From Mesostigma viride (taxonomy: Eukaryota; Streptophyta; Mesostigmatophyceae; Mesostigmatales; Mesostigmataceae), in assembly GCA_009746045.1 (NCBI GenBank), contig RPFO01000002.1, positions 1,641,642 to 1,705,641 on the forward strand: DNA of 64,000 nucleotides, written 5' to 3'. A model generated the notes under the pieces. It saw only the letters and a program-made list of their open reading frames with translations. It was not told the DNA's origin and ran no database searches. Numbering within the stretch: position 1 is the first letter of the stretch; each line of letters opens with the position of its first letter. This document shows, piece by piece, positions 33,401 to 44,119 of this stretch. The position numbers and the translations under genes are program-made.

Positions 33401-36400
33401 CCTTACCCCCAACCCGCAGCCCACCCTGGCTGATTCACCCTGGCTAACCCTATTTCCTCTCTCGACCCACCCTATTTCCTTTCTCGGACAACCGTATTTC
33501 CTTTCTCGGCAAGCCATGGTTCCTGTCCCAGCCCCTCCTATCACAACGGTATGAAAGTGCCAAAAACCTACCTTATAAGCCCTACATGGAACAGATTAAG
33601 TCCAAACATGCTAGATATGTGCAGGCAGCATGTTTGGGACGCCAATAGAAGGAATTGAACTTTCCAGATTTTTCTGACCTCGGTTGGTCTATTTTTGGCA
33701 CATCTATTTTTAGCTAAATTTCAGGTTTTATAATAAACAAATCCCGTATAATATGCAAATAAAGAGCTCCTGGCCTGGCTGCTTGCAAGGAGACTGATGC
33801 TTATGACTACCAACTGTGCACCAGGTCCCAAGGTCATCTGACCCCATTTAGTGACAAACTGCCACCAAATGCTAGCAAAAACGCGCGTTTTTCACGTTTT
33901 TCATCACATAATGTTGCAGTTTCCATACAAGATGTGCCCAGTTGAGGCTGGATCTCTGCATGCATGCTTAACATCATTATTTTAGACATTGTGAAAAAAT
34001 TCAGGTCCTTAACACTTTGTTTGGTGACATTTTGCTGACAAATGCTAGCAAAAACGCACGTTTTTCACCTTTTTCACCACAATTCATTGCAGTTTCCATA
34101 CAAGGTGTGAACAATTGAGGCTGGAATTTTGCAGGCAGACTTGAAATTGCTAGTTTAGCCAATGCACAAAAATCCAGGTCAACCAGGTGTCATTTGATGG
34201 CAGTTTGTCAGCAAATGTTACCAAAAGTGCGCGATTTTCGCCTTTTTCGCCACAGTTCATTGCAGTTTTCATAGAAGGTGTGCTCAATTGAGGCTGGAAA
34301 TTTGCAGGCAGACTTAAAATAGCTAGTTTAGCCAATGCACAAAAATCCAGGTCAACCAGGTGTCATTTGATGGCAGTTTGTAAGCAAATGTAACTAAAAG
34401 TGCGCGATTTTCGCCATTTTCACCACAACTCATTGCAGTTTTCATAGAAGGTGTTATCAGTTGAGGCTGGAACTTTGCAGTCAGACTTAAAATCGCTAGT
34501 TGAGACCATGCACAAAAATCCATGTCAATCAGGTGTCATTTGGTTGAGTAATACATGCAATACATGTCAGTTTCGCTTCTAAGACGCTCACTGATTGCTC
34601 AAGCAAACCTCCTAAGTGAAATATGGCAAACTCCCATTTATATTGCTTGCTAACTATAAAATCCTTTCATCCATTATGTAATACGACTTTTGTGACGTAC
34701 AAATAAAATTTTGTTCATCTAAACATTTGCTGGACCCGGCTGGCTATATGCCCAAGGCAAAGGTGAACGCAAAGGTTTTCACCTTTGCGGAGTGTCTGAT
34801 CAGAATATGCCCAAGTGGCCACGGTGAGGCGATTCCTATTGAGGGGCTTGCTGAAAATACCACTCGCAGCTGTCACAGGGGCTAGAAGGTCTATTCTACA
34901 CCCACAGCATGCAAAGTAGACCTAAACCCAACCTGGATATGCAGCAATCATCACGTACCAGCCGTGAGGGTTGAAATTCACTCGGCAGGCGGCATGGCGA
35001 CGATACGTTTGCGCACCTTTGTTGTGGCGTCGTTAAGTGTAAGTAGTGGTATATCCCTGGACAAGGCCTGCCTGACCTTGTCACACCTCATCCCCCATTC
35101 CTCAACTTGCATACTCATGCTCCTGCCTAGACTCTCAGCCTGGGCCTGCCTTGCTGGCCACGCAGCTTCCATGTTGGACGTCCAACTTCTCAGCCAGCAT
35201 GGTGGCATTAAGTAGCCACTGACAAATCAAGCCCCACCCCCTGTTGCTGCCTCAAGGTTTGCCCTAAGCAACTAAATAAACTTGGCCACTATCATACCTA
35301 GCATGAAGTGACCACTGCACAATATCAGTCAGCTGCCTGGCCACAGGCGTACCACAGTCCACATTAACGCATGCTGCATGAGGCCAACTCTCCATAGCCC
35401 TTTCTCATTGTGGTCTTGCTCTTGCCCTTGACCTTGCACTTGCACTTGCCAACTGTCAGTCATCCTTGTACCTTGTGCCATGCTTCTCCCGGCCATACTT
35501 GACTGTCTCCCAACTACTGCACTTCCTCAGCTAAACTGTCAAACTATGTCGTGCCTCATCCCATCTCTCATTGCCGTAAGGACCCGAAGTCTGGCTTGCA
35601 TCTCAGCAATGGTTCGTATGTGTGCCTGTCTTTCTGGGTGAGTGGCAGTGGCCTTAGAGTAAGAGGCGTTGAGCATGTGCATGTGTGTGTGGTTCTCTTG
35701 GCAATCAAACCCTTGCACCCCTGGCATTGTGGATGTATGGCCATGCGCACTGCCATAACGTCGCCAAAATTCTGCCAACATGCATCATAGGAAAATCAGG
35801 AGTTGCTGGTAGGCCACAAGAAATGAGAAACCAAGTTGCACATACCTATCTGCAGGGCAGGTTTTGGGTTTCTTCATTGGCGCTGGTGGCAGCGTGCGTA
35901 GTAATTGGCTCATTTACCCGTGCCCTTCGCCAGCACGCACAGCCTGAACTGCATGAACGTTGGCGTCCATGATGACGCCCTCGGCTCAAGTCATGGTGTC
36001 ACCGTGGGTGATGAAGGCAGCTTGGGTGCTGGCATGGAAGGGCATCATGTGCACTAGGCCGCCATGTGGCCGCAGCACAGGTAGCAGACCTAGCCCAGCA
36101 ATTGACTCTCTCCCTGCTCTCATGGCATCAAGCCCGCTCCACAAACCATGATGAATAGTTTTCATGTACAGGCATGTCCTACACATGCGTCACCTGGGGT
36201 AGATGCTTTGTTGATGCGCAAGAGGAATGGCGTGCACGTATGCAATGGGTTGGATGGACTCATCAAAGCACGCGCTGCCATCAACCGTTAAAGGAGGCCA
36301 CCCATAACTCTGGGGTTGCCATCAACATTCTTTCATTTCTTTGCCACGTAAGGGTCAGCCATGCCATGCAAGAAAACTGCCCATAGTTTGTACCACGCAC

Positions 36401-39400
36401 AACCATATATAACAAAGCAGCAGCTTTGTTATCCATAGCCTTGACTGCGTCGACATCAATGTTGTCATCGGCGGCAATGGCCAGCCAGCCGGCAATAGCT
36501 TGCACGCAACCCAGCACGGCCTCTCCCTAAAATCCGTGTGAAGAATCGCTTCTTGATATCCCTAGTCTCTAAACTAGGCTGCACATAGCTCGTGTGAGGA
36601 AACAGCTCGCCATCAAACCGTCGCTCGCTGAATGGCGCACTTCCCGAAAAATAGGAGTACGATGACACAAATGGACTCGGAAGACGGGGAACTGGTACAA
36701 CATTCATCCGCGAAAGGCCAGGGCTTCGACAAGGAGTAAATTGGCACCTAGATATGAATATGAGAACGTACCGCTAGTCGATAACCATGACTCTCGTGCA
36801 TTTGAGGTCTGTTTCGCACACCCCGCAGCAGAAATTCGTTGCGGCATGCACCTGCTGGCATGCAGGTTGTGCATGTCGGGAGGTTAATAACAACCCCGAC
36901 GCCGTGGGCGTCGTTAGTGCCAAGAAAGCCTGCATTAAACATGACGTTTGGGGCAAACGCGAATATATATGGATTATCGGTTTGCCAAGCCTGACGCAGC
37001 CTTGAAATTGGTCGGAAATATGCGGTAGCTCGGGAAAAAAAAATTGCAGCGGTATTGAAAAAAGTCGTTCGGTCAAAGTCTTTAGAATTAAAAAATGCAT
37101 CGTTGATGATCATAAACTCGATCTGAGGGCGCACTTCATCGGGAATTTTTTTTGCTGCAGTCAGGTGGGGTCGAGAGAAAATCTGCGACCAAACAGGCAC
37201 CCACCTGTGAATGACGCGATATGCTGTTCGATTCCGCAAATTTTCTGCCGAAAAAAAAATACTGGTGGACCAAAAAACTCCTTAGGAGGATGAGCGTAAA
37301 ATTTCAGCCTTGATAATGCCTTTTTACGCGCTCAACATCGCCTGCCAGACCGCCATGCCTGTCGCCCGGAATTCGGTCACCATCGTGCACGCGCACACCA
37401 AAATTTGCATTTGGCGCTACTTTTCGGGTACCGCTTACGAGGTCGGACTTTGGCGCGGCTCGTACCGTTGTGATCCTCACCACGCCTTCGATGCTCAGTT
37501 GATTGACCGTTGCCTTCGTGCTCTGTTGTTTTTTCTAACCCAGCCTTGCATGGCCCCCCTGCTCTATGCCCACTCAGCTCTTCTCCTTCATCCTCACCTT
37601 GGTTGTTTCGCATACTTCTTGCCGCCGTTCTCATCCCCCGGTGCTGGTTGCCCTCATTTTTATCGCTTTCCTATGGCTCACCGATTGCCACTGTTTGCGA
37701 CGATTTGCCACCACTTTGCCACCATTTTGCCACCATTTTGCCACCATTTTGCCACCATTTGCCAGAACGAGCTGCTGTGCCTGCGCCTCAACGCCAGCAT
37801 GCTGGACGCGCTCTCCCACGAGTACGTCGCCTACCGGGGGATGGCCGCGGCAGGGGTCGCCGCCGCGCCGTCTGGCGAGTCGTGCCGCCCTGGGGCCGAC
37901 GCTGCGTCATCCTGTGGTGGACAATTGGCAGGTGGCAGGGATGAACAAGGGGGTGGACGCGTAGGGGGTGGATCAGCAGCCAGGGCGGATGAGTTGCTAG
38001 CTGGGAAGGGGGCCCAGGGAGGGAGAGGGGTTGTGTCTCATGGGGGGGATGATGCGGGGGCGAACGGCATGACCTCTGCCAGACCCGACAGCAAAAGCGA
38101 CACGGATGTCCAAAAGATGGCGAATGGCACGGATGGGGCGGAGGGGGGAGGGGCTTGCGGCCTCAGCCCTATGGACGTGGAGGGCGCTGACGCGGCGCCA
38201 GGTGGCAGCATGCTGCCAGGTGGCGCTGCTGGTCGAGACGATGTCGCCACGTGGGGGGGTGGCGGAGTGCAGAATTGGTTAGAGGGGGGGGGAGTGCGGG
38301 GGCAGGCGGCGGAAACCAGCAGCGACACGAGGCGTTGATCCAGCAGTGCGCGCAGGTCATCAAGTGCTTGAGAACGGAGGGGTTGACCGAGGTGGGTGGG
38401 TGAATGTGTGGGAAACCTGGCGTGTTCTGGGTGGGCCACATGGGTGTGGTGGGGAGGTGGATCATGATAGGAAGTGCGTAGGCGTTTCGAGGGCTTGATA
38501 AGGATAGGGACTCATTATCTGCGTGGAGATGTTACGTGGTTTGGAGAAGAAAATCTTTGTCTTTGTTGGATAGGGTGCGTCCCACATGAGCTCGTTGTCA
38601 GCAGAGGAAATGCAGTATCTTGGTTTCAAAGGCAACCTGCTTTATATTACTGTGAGAGAACGGTTTGAGAGGGCAGTTTGAAGGTCTGCTGAAAAGTCTG
38701 TTTTGGGAAACAGGTGACCATAAGAGGACCATAAATAATAAGCTGCGGAGATCTTTATAGGGTGCATTGAGACACCCTTGGCACAGGTTTGTTCTCGATA
38801 TTCCGATAGGGTGCTTTGAGGCAACCTTGGAACATGTTTGTGTTCAATATCCCAATAGCAGCACCCATGCTGCCTTCCTCGTCTGATGTCAGTCTCGTAT
38901 ATTATTATTCGTTCAGTATATCATTATTCTTTTAGATTATTTTTATGATTCTTTTAGTACATTATTATTCTTTTAGTATATTCTTCTTCTTCTTCTTTTA
39001 GTACATTATTCTTCTTTTAGTATATTATTATTATTATTATTATAGTTCTTTTAGTCGTGTTGTGACTTGTGCGTATGCCCCTTTTGCTGTGAGTGGGTGG
39101 CTGTGCCGCGGATGCTGCTGCTGACGGGCTGCAGCATCCCTTTGGCTGTGGGAAATCTTGTGGCTGCGTTCCCCCTTGTGGTTTGGGCTGGTGACCGGCC
39201 CCTGCAGGAGCTTCTGGATCTGCTGAAGAAGGCGGATGGGCTCGTGCCCGGGCCGCTGCCGCAGGAGGTGCGTTGTGGCATCCGTTACTGAGTAGAAGGC
39301 CTGCTCCAATCCATGATGGCGTTCTTTTATTCGTGCTCATCGGTGTGCGGTCGCATCCGTACGTTCTCAAGTTGAAGGCTTGCCAGAAGTGAGGAATGTT

Positions 39401-42400
39401 TGCGTTGCGATCATGATCACGTGGTTGCTTCAAGTGTTTGCTTCAACAGCTGTGACTCTATGCGTGCTCATGGCAGGCTTGCGCATTAGGTCGCGTGTGG
39501 CGTTTTGAAGTAATAAAAACAGGGTTCATGCGTGTCCTGTGTTTAGGTTTGCTCCCACATTTGCACTTCTATTCATGCCCATGGGCATGCGGGCGTTCTA
39601 TGTGTGTGCCCATGTCTGCAGTCGTTTTGATCTCCATCTCGCCGCTGAACACAGGTTAGCTCCTGTATACGACCCTTGTGTGGTGCCTGCTCCTCTTTAA
39701 TGCGGTTTTTGCACGGCAGCGCTAACAGTATGATCTCTTGGGGGGGGCGTTGTTGTCCTTTGGGTTGTGTGCGTGACTGTGTCGGTGTCTGCGCGTCTGG
39801 GTGTATACGCGTGCGTGTGTGTGGGCATGTTTGAGAGAAAGAGAGAGTGTGCGTATGTGCGTGTATGGCTGTTTTGGGGGCGGGTTGAGGTGGGGTTGAT
39901 GGATGGGACCGGGCGTGACTTCCTTGTTCTTACCTTCCTTGTGTCGTTACCTTCCTTGTGTGTTTACCTTCCTTGTGTCGTTTACCCGCCAGGGCGACCA
40001 GAGCCTGGGCGCGCGCGCGCGGCCGGACCGTTACGACCACCTCCTGTTTGAGCTCAAGCGTTGCGAGTACGCGTGTCTCGTCGCGGCCGGGCGCGAGGGG
40101 CAGGCGCTCAAGCTGGCGCGCACCCAGATCGCGCCGCTGACGTACGTCAGCGCTAGGCATTGTGGACATGGTAGTGGACGTGGTACTGGACGTCGGGGAC
40201 ATGGTGTGTGTGGGTGCTGGTAGCGTGGAGGGGAGGTGGACCAAAGGGTTGTTTGGACCAAAGGGTTGTTTGGACCGTAGGGTGGGTGGACAATAGGGTG
40301 GGTGGTGGTTGCGGGAGGAAGTGGACATGTCCACGAGCTCCCAGGTAGGTGCAGGCATTGGCAGCGAGTATCCCGTCCCATTCCTGCCCCCTGACCTCCC
40401 CTTTAGTGAACCAGTCGTTGGCCCAACCAGTGCCCACTATCGAACTCATTCTTTCCTCCTCATTCCTTTGCTTCTCGACCACGCGTCTACTACTTACCCT
40501 ATCCGTGGTATTTTACTTCGTACTCATTCCTTTCCTTCTTTACCGTGGTTCTACTACTTACCCTATTCGTGGTCACCCAATGCAGGCTGCGTGACCCCTC
40601 CCTCGTCCCTTCCCTGAAGTCCCTGCTCATGGTCCTCGCCTACGAGCCGCCCATGTCCGGTGCCGACGCTGACGTCAGCGCGCACAGCGGTGACGCCAGC
40701 GGCGACAGCGAGACACGCGCAGGCAACGGCATGGCGCACCAGCAGGCGCCGCACAGGGCCGAGGCTAAGTCCCAGGAGGGCCACAGCGTGGGGCCAACGC
40801 TGCCCACGCCCGAAGTGCTTGCGTCGAGCCTGCAGGTGTGTGCCAGGGTTGGCCGGAGGTCCGTGGCTGCCGCTCAAACATTCATGACTACACATTCGAT
40901 GTGTCAGGGTTGGCCGGTGCTGGCTGCCACTCCTGCTGTGCCTGGCGGCTGTTGTTTGTCGCTTGTTTAGTTTTCATATATGTTTGTTTCTATATTTGTT
41001 ATTTTTGTAAATTGTGAGCTGGGTGAACAGGCCACACCTTGGGTGTCAACGTTTGTATTTTATCAACATAACGAATAATGAGCGGTCTGAGCCTTTCATG
41101 ATGGCGTTAAACCCGTTGCGGGCATCTCAGCAGGCGGCATTGAAGTCCTTCTGTTGTATATCCAAGAGACAAACCGCGCAGGCATGGCATTACTATGTAC
41201 TATAGTGACCATGACATCCAAGAGACTCGCGCAGGCCAGAAATCTGGAAGAATCTGGACCCTGGATATCTTTCTGTTATGCCTGATTTATAAATCCATTC
41301 ACCGCTCCCCTCCTGCGTCCATTCCCGCGCCCTCAGCCCTGTGTGTGTGTGTGTGTGTTGTGTGCCCCGCGCACTTGCACCCCTCGTTCCCGTGCTCCAA
41401 GGTGGCTCCTCACTTGCGCTGGCCCTCTGTGTGCGTGCTGCGCACGGATGCCCCTCCCTTGTGCCTTCCCGGCGTGTGTGCCGTCGTCCAGTCGGCGCTG
41501 GGCCACAGCCTGGGCATGGACGAGCCGCGCCTGTGGCGCCTTATGCGCTCGCTGCTGCGGGTGCACGCCGAGTGGTTCCGCCGCCAGGTGAGGCGGGGGA
41601 TGTTCAGGGGGGATGCGTTTGGTAGCAGTGTAGGTTTGGGCGAGGAGGTGGAGTGGTTGCACCTCCAGGTGAAGGGGGGGGACCATGCAGCGGGTTTTGC
41701 TGGCAGATGAGGGGCGGAAGAACGTGGAGTGTGTTTGCTGGCAGGTGAGGGGGAAGAAAATGGAGTGGATTACGCTGAAGTGGCTGACGAGGGGAGTGGG
41801 ACTGGTGGGGGAACAGGTGGATGGGGTGGGGAGTGGTTTCTCGATGACCAGGTGCTTGTTTGAAGTGTTTGATTGTTTTTGCCAGCAGGTGAGGGGGGTA
41901 GCAGTGCTATTCCTGGAGTGGACAATGGGAGGTTTGCTGGATGTACACATGAGGCACTCGGCTGTACAGCTAACAAAGCCAAATGCCTTTCTGTCAGCCA
42001 AATGTGTTGTGTCACTGTTGGCATGCACACTGCCTTTTTCTTTTTACCAAGTGCCAAGGTGTCTTTTTAAAATCAAGGTTGGCTGGAAGCCTGCGAAGCC
42101 GTTCCCAGTGCCAGGGCAAGGCCTGCCTTACCCACACGGGCTCGCCGTCATTCTGAGACCGATAGTGGATAGATCGCATGGTAAAATTTGGGATCCATCG
42201 ACCAACTCCGTATAAGAATGTCTTGCTGTCTCACGTCACGTGCGTGCCCCCCTAGCAGATGTGCCAAGACCCTTTCCTCAACCAGTTCCCCGAGATCAAG
42301 TCCCTCAACGCGAGCTTCGACAAGAATGCGCACGTTGCAGGCAGCGGGCCGCTCTTCTCCGGCGCTGCCCGCGCATCGGGCCTGCCCCTATTTTTGGGGG

Positions 42401-44119
42401 CAGGGGGTGACACCAGCGGGTACCGCGGGGGTCTCCTGGTGGACGACACCAAGGAGGGTGAGGAGGAGGAGGAGGACGACGAGGAGGAGGACGACGACGA
42501 GATGGACGAGTCGCCGGATTCGGAGACGCTGCTGGAGGACAGCAACTACAGGGAGAACTCGATCCTCACGCTCATGGTGGGTGCCATCTCACGCACATGG
42601 TAGATGTGAGCCTCTTTGAGTTGTGGCAGGCGGCGGCAGCTGTCCCAGAGAGATCCCAGGTCCAGGGGTTGCGTAGCCGACGTGATAGGAATGCAGCAGA
42701 GTGCACAGGGGGCCGGGGGTGCTGTCAGTGCGGATGCTTTACCCGGAGCAAAGCAACTGGTTCAGCCAGGTTGTACCTAATTAGCAGTGTTGAGCGTGCC
42801 TGTTGCTGAGTGGCAAGCGTGCCTAGTGCGTAGTGGCAAGCGTGCCTGTTGCCTAGTGGCAAGCGTGCCTAGTGCGTGGTGGCAAGCGTGCCTGTTGCCT
42901 AGTGGCAAGCGTGCCTACTGCCTACGGATGGTGGTTTATGGATGGCACTTAGAACTTGTTTTTGGATGTTTATGGATGGCACTTAGAACTTGTTTTTGGA
43001 TGGCACTTAAAGCTTGTTTTTCATCCATTGTTGGAGGGTACAGGGCGGGCAGGCAAGTCTTCATGGATTGTGAGGGATGTACATGGGACTACTTTTACTT
43101 ATGTATGTCGGCGGGTATTACTATAATATGCATGGAACTACAGTCATCCCCGCGTTACGTTACGATTCAGAAGGTTACGTTCCCGTGTTAGGTTACGACG
43201 CCAAAGTGCGGGTGGCGACCGTAACTCAACCCTCGCTGCCATCGTAAGTTCACGCGGGATTGAGCCAAACTGTAAGCGTCAGACTACTTTTGGCCGCGGG
43301 GGAGGCCATTTTACGCCAAGTCCTCCGGGCTAGGGGACCGGCTATGCTAAATAGCTTAGACAAGCCATAAGTGAACGACTGTGTTGAGCTATGTAGTGAC
43401 GTTTTTGCGACCATTCTGATGCTCCAGCCACCAGTTAGTGGCAATAAGGCCGAGCTCGGCACGCAGCAGGGAACAGGGGACATAGAACATAGCTATCGTA
43501 GCGCCAGGCTAAGATGAACGGCTGAGCCGCAACTGAACTAAACTGAATCAGTAGCGTCGCAGCTGCCAATGACGCTAACAGCGTGTCACCCAAGCGTCCT
43601 GCAGAGCCCAGCTGCGGCGCATCCAGAATCTGGTACGAAATCCCGTACTTTGAGCAGCCTTGTGCTGCAGCTGAATCGGGCTTGACAAGAGCTGTCGAAT
43701 GCCGTATAGAAGTCCGTCAGAGGACGAGGCGGTGGGCTGCTAATTCTACCGTCAAGTTACGTTCCCGCGTTACGTTACGACGCCCAAAAGTGGGGGCGAT
43801 CGTTACTTAACGCGGGAATGACTGTACTTTTATGTATATTGGTGCGGATTTCTATATTACACATGGATTACTATTATGCGGGTTAGGGATATGCATGGAA
43901 CTACTTTTATATGTATCGGCACTGGTTCTGTGCTTGGAGGTCGAACCCTGCTCTCTGATGTGGTTGTCGGCTGGGCATGCATGACTGCTTGTCATTGCCC
44001 CATGGTTGGTTTGTTGTGCTTTGCAGGAGATCATGGCAATGTCACGGGTGACAGCAATCAACCTCCTGGCTGAGTACGGCGGCAGCGTGGAGTCCGTGAT
44101 GGCGCACCTACTCAATTGA
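27431..44119 (+). CDS. LisH-CTLH-CRA domain protein (At5g66810-like), at least 13 exons over 16.7 kb
   Basis: Exons: 27431-27670, 28315-28416, 29383-29463, 30441-30550, 31819-31993, 32864-32950, 37766 to about 38391 (a frame change inside implies one unresolved intron), 39208-39267, 39993-40141, 40586-40835, 41492-41587, 42259-42576, 44027-44119 (stop TGA). Phases agree at the other joins. The protein has two CTLH/CRA-like halves. The first contains LYFRLQKQ-HFIELARHG, LAPLAMDAYP-EAYSEFKHV, DSPVAKE-WS and LLRYL. The second contains RYDHLLFELKRCEYACLV, LARTQIAPL and LVPSLKSLLMVLAYEP. Between them, DVQ-ALVHAVDVDRQRAVDAL and NELLCLRLNASMLDAL correspond closely to the Arabidopsis protein as I remember it; the end is UBA-like (RVTAINLLAEYGGSVESVM). 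Related CTLH proteins are subunits of GID/CTLH ubiquitin ligases or bind Ran and microtubule factors; the role here is unknown. Exon 12 has an acidic Glu/Asp tract. Confidence 0.85.
27671..28314 (+). other. Intron 1 of the LisH gene, no other feature
   Basis: GTGGGT donor and CATTGCAG acceptor with a C/T-rich run at 28190-28240. Nothing else is recognised. Confidence 0.6.
29145..29345. repeat. Minisatellite of about 27 bp, unit CTCCCCTTGACYGTGGGCGC
   Basis: About seven tandem copies of a unit with CCCCTTGACTGTGGGCGCCC, alternating ACC and ACT versions, end 40 bp before the exon 3 acceptor in intron 2. This gives long false ORFs in several frames. Confidence 0.9.
29464..29605 (+). repeat. Five degenerate copies of the exon 3 end and its donor
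   Basis: The exon 3 end CGTGGCCAAGGAG|GTGAGG (29451-29469) recurs in the intron at about 29479-29497, 29512-29530, 29531-29550, 29554-29577 and 29581-29604. The forms include TTGCCAAGGAGGTGGGG, CTGTGGCCAAGTAGGCGGG, CCCGTGGCGAAGGAGCTGAGG and CATGGCCAAGGAGGTGGGG. Two copies keep a possible GT donor. Confidence 0.85.
29935..30325. repeat. CCCCG pentanucleotide array flanked by CCCCA units
   Basis: About 45 to 50 copies of CCCCG run from about 29993 to 30238 with two one-base slips; CCCCA units continue to about 30320. It lies in intron 3. The complementary strand is a dense GGGGC array able to form G-quadruplexes. The Pro/Ala/Arg ORFs in it are not genes. Confidence 0.95.
30679..30916. repeat. 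GGAA / GGGA tetranucleotide array
   Basis: (GAAG)n at 30683-30710, then about 45 GAGG units with occasional slips, then (GAAG)n again to about 30916; in intron 4. Purines are all on one strand (triplex-prone). Confidence 0.95.
31377..31412 (+). repeat. Intronic copy of the exon 4 end
   Basis: CTGGCCATGCTGCTGCGCCACC with the following GACCATATGAGTG repeats 30522-30557 with two or three differences. The donor GT of the original (AT|GTGAGTG) is AT|ATGAGTG here. It lies about 830 bp downstream of the source, inside intron 4. Confidence 0.85.
31436..31592. repeat. Minisatellite, unit CTTGTCGCTATCCAAACCAACTCTCATA-like
   Basis: Five to six tandem copies of a 22-28 bp unit with the constant core TATCCAAACCAACTCTCA, in intron 4, ending about 230 bp before exon 5. 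Confidence 0.9.
32088..32117 (+). repeat. Intronic copy of the exon 5 end and donor
   Basis: TACGCCGAGGCCGACGTGCAG|GTGGGGGCT repeats 31973-32002 with one difference. It keeps the donor, so it could act as an alternative 5' splice site. A third, weaker trace (GTGTGCAGGTGGGGAC) lies at 32244-32259. Confidence 0.9.
32410..32655. repeat. Minisatellite, unit ACAGGTGTGCAAGRTGTGCTCTTTA
   Basis: Eight or so tandem copies of a 29-30 bp unit in intron 5 (constant parts ACAGGTGTGCA and TGTGCTCTTT). Each unit contains CAGGTGTG, resembling a splice donor. Confidence 0.9.
33054..33074 (+). repeat. Intronic copy of the exon 6 end and donor
   Basis: GGCAGAAGCCTTCATG|GTGAG matches 32935-32955 with one difference and keeps the donor. 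Between source and copy is a second tandem pair, AGTTGCACCGGTGCTAT at 32960 and 32996. Confidence 0.85.
33840..34550. repeat. Four copies of a roughly 177-bp tandem repeat in intron 6
   Basis: Successive units share GCAAATG-TAGCAAAA, a GTTTTTCACxTTTTTCACCACA-like run, CATTGCAGTTTCCATA, TTGAGGCTGGA and CAxGTGTCATTTGATG. The units start near 33850, 34030, 34207 and 34384. Copies 3 and 4 are most alike. Unit length is near one nucleosome repeat. Confidence 0.8.
34978..37239 (-). other. Cluster of unrecognised minus-strand ORFs inside intron 6
   Basis: Antisense to the host gene: 34978-35208, 35539-35781, 35986-36186, 36281-36517, 36465-36707 and 36748-37239 (163 residues, with FRPISRLRQAWQTDNPYIFAFAPN). 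Several read as real but broken protein (e.g. NIDVDAVKAMDNKAAALLYMVV at 36281-36517 gives a helical stretch). I recognise no family. A frameshifted or intron-split gene of a transposable element inserted in reverse orientation is the best guess; no terminal repeats were found. Confidence 0.4.
37690..37765 (+). repeat. TTTGCCACCAT tandem repeat abutting the exon 7 acceptor
   Basis: Six to seven copies of TTTGCCACCAT (11 bp) run up to TTTGCCAG, the acceptor of exon 7. The last unit itself supplies the CAG, so the acceptor may have been built or multiplied by this repeat. Confidence 0.85.
38890..39055. repeat. TTCTTTTAGTATATTATT-type AT-rich repeat
   Basis: Eight or so imperfect copies of TTCTTTTAGTAYATTATTA with TTC and ATT slippage, in the intron before exon 8. 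Confidence 0.85.
39268..39992 (+). other. Intron before exon 9
   Basis: Non-coding. GT-rich alternating sequence at 39765-39880 and three CCTTCCTTGTGT repeats (39930-39980) precede the CCCGCCAG acceptor. Confidence 0.5.
41588..41900 (+). repeat. Repeated donor-like GCAGGTGAGGGG motifs after exon 11
   Basis: The exon 11 end CGCCAG|GTGAGGCGGGGG (41583-41600) is followed by CTCCAGGTGAAGGGGGG (41662), CTGGCAGATGAGGGGCGGAAGA (41700), CTGGCAGGTGAGGGGGAAGA (41738) and CAGCAGGTGAGGGGGG (41883). The middle two also repeat their flanks (ACGTGGAGTGTGTTTG and AATGGAGTGG). This is a weaker version of the exon-edge copying seen elsewhere. Confidence 0.65.
42790..42915. repeat. Minisatellite, unit GTGGCAAGCGTGCCTRYTGCCTA
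   Basis: Five to six copies of a 22-23 bp unit in the last intron, alternating GTTGCCTA and AGTGCGTA ends. Confidence 0.9.
43141..43824. mobile_element. MITE with CAGTCATYCCCGCGTTA inverted repeats, Tc1/mariner-pogo type
   Basis: 684 bp in the last intron of the LisH gene, flanked by TA on both sides (43139-43140 and 43825-43826). The ends CAGTCATCCCCGCGTTACG and CAGTCATTCCCGCGTTAAG (complement of right end) agree at about 26 of 30 bases. A TA target and CAGTCATxCC ends are typical of pogo-like members of the Tc1/mariner superfamily. Inside, a roughly 55-bp unit starting GTTACGTTCCCGYGTTA is present near each end in the same orientation (about 43173 and 43754). It has no transposase, so it is non-autonomous. 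Confidence 0.85.

Noticed and set aside
37310-38338. 342-codon plus ORF taken as one continuous gene
   Set aside because: Only the part from 37766 matches the LisH family; the upstream part is intron (with the TTTGCCACCAT repeat) and the end must change frame to reach the ALIQQCAQVIKCL stretch.
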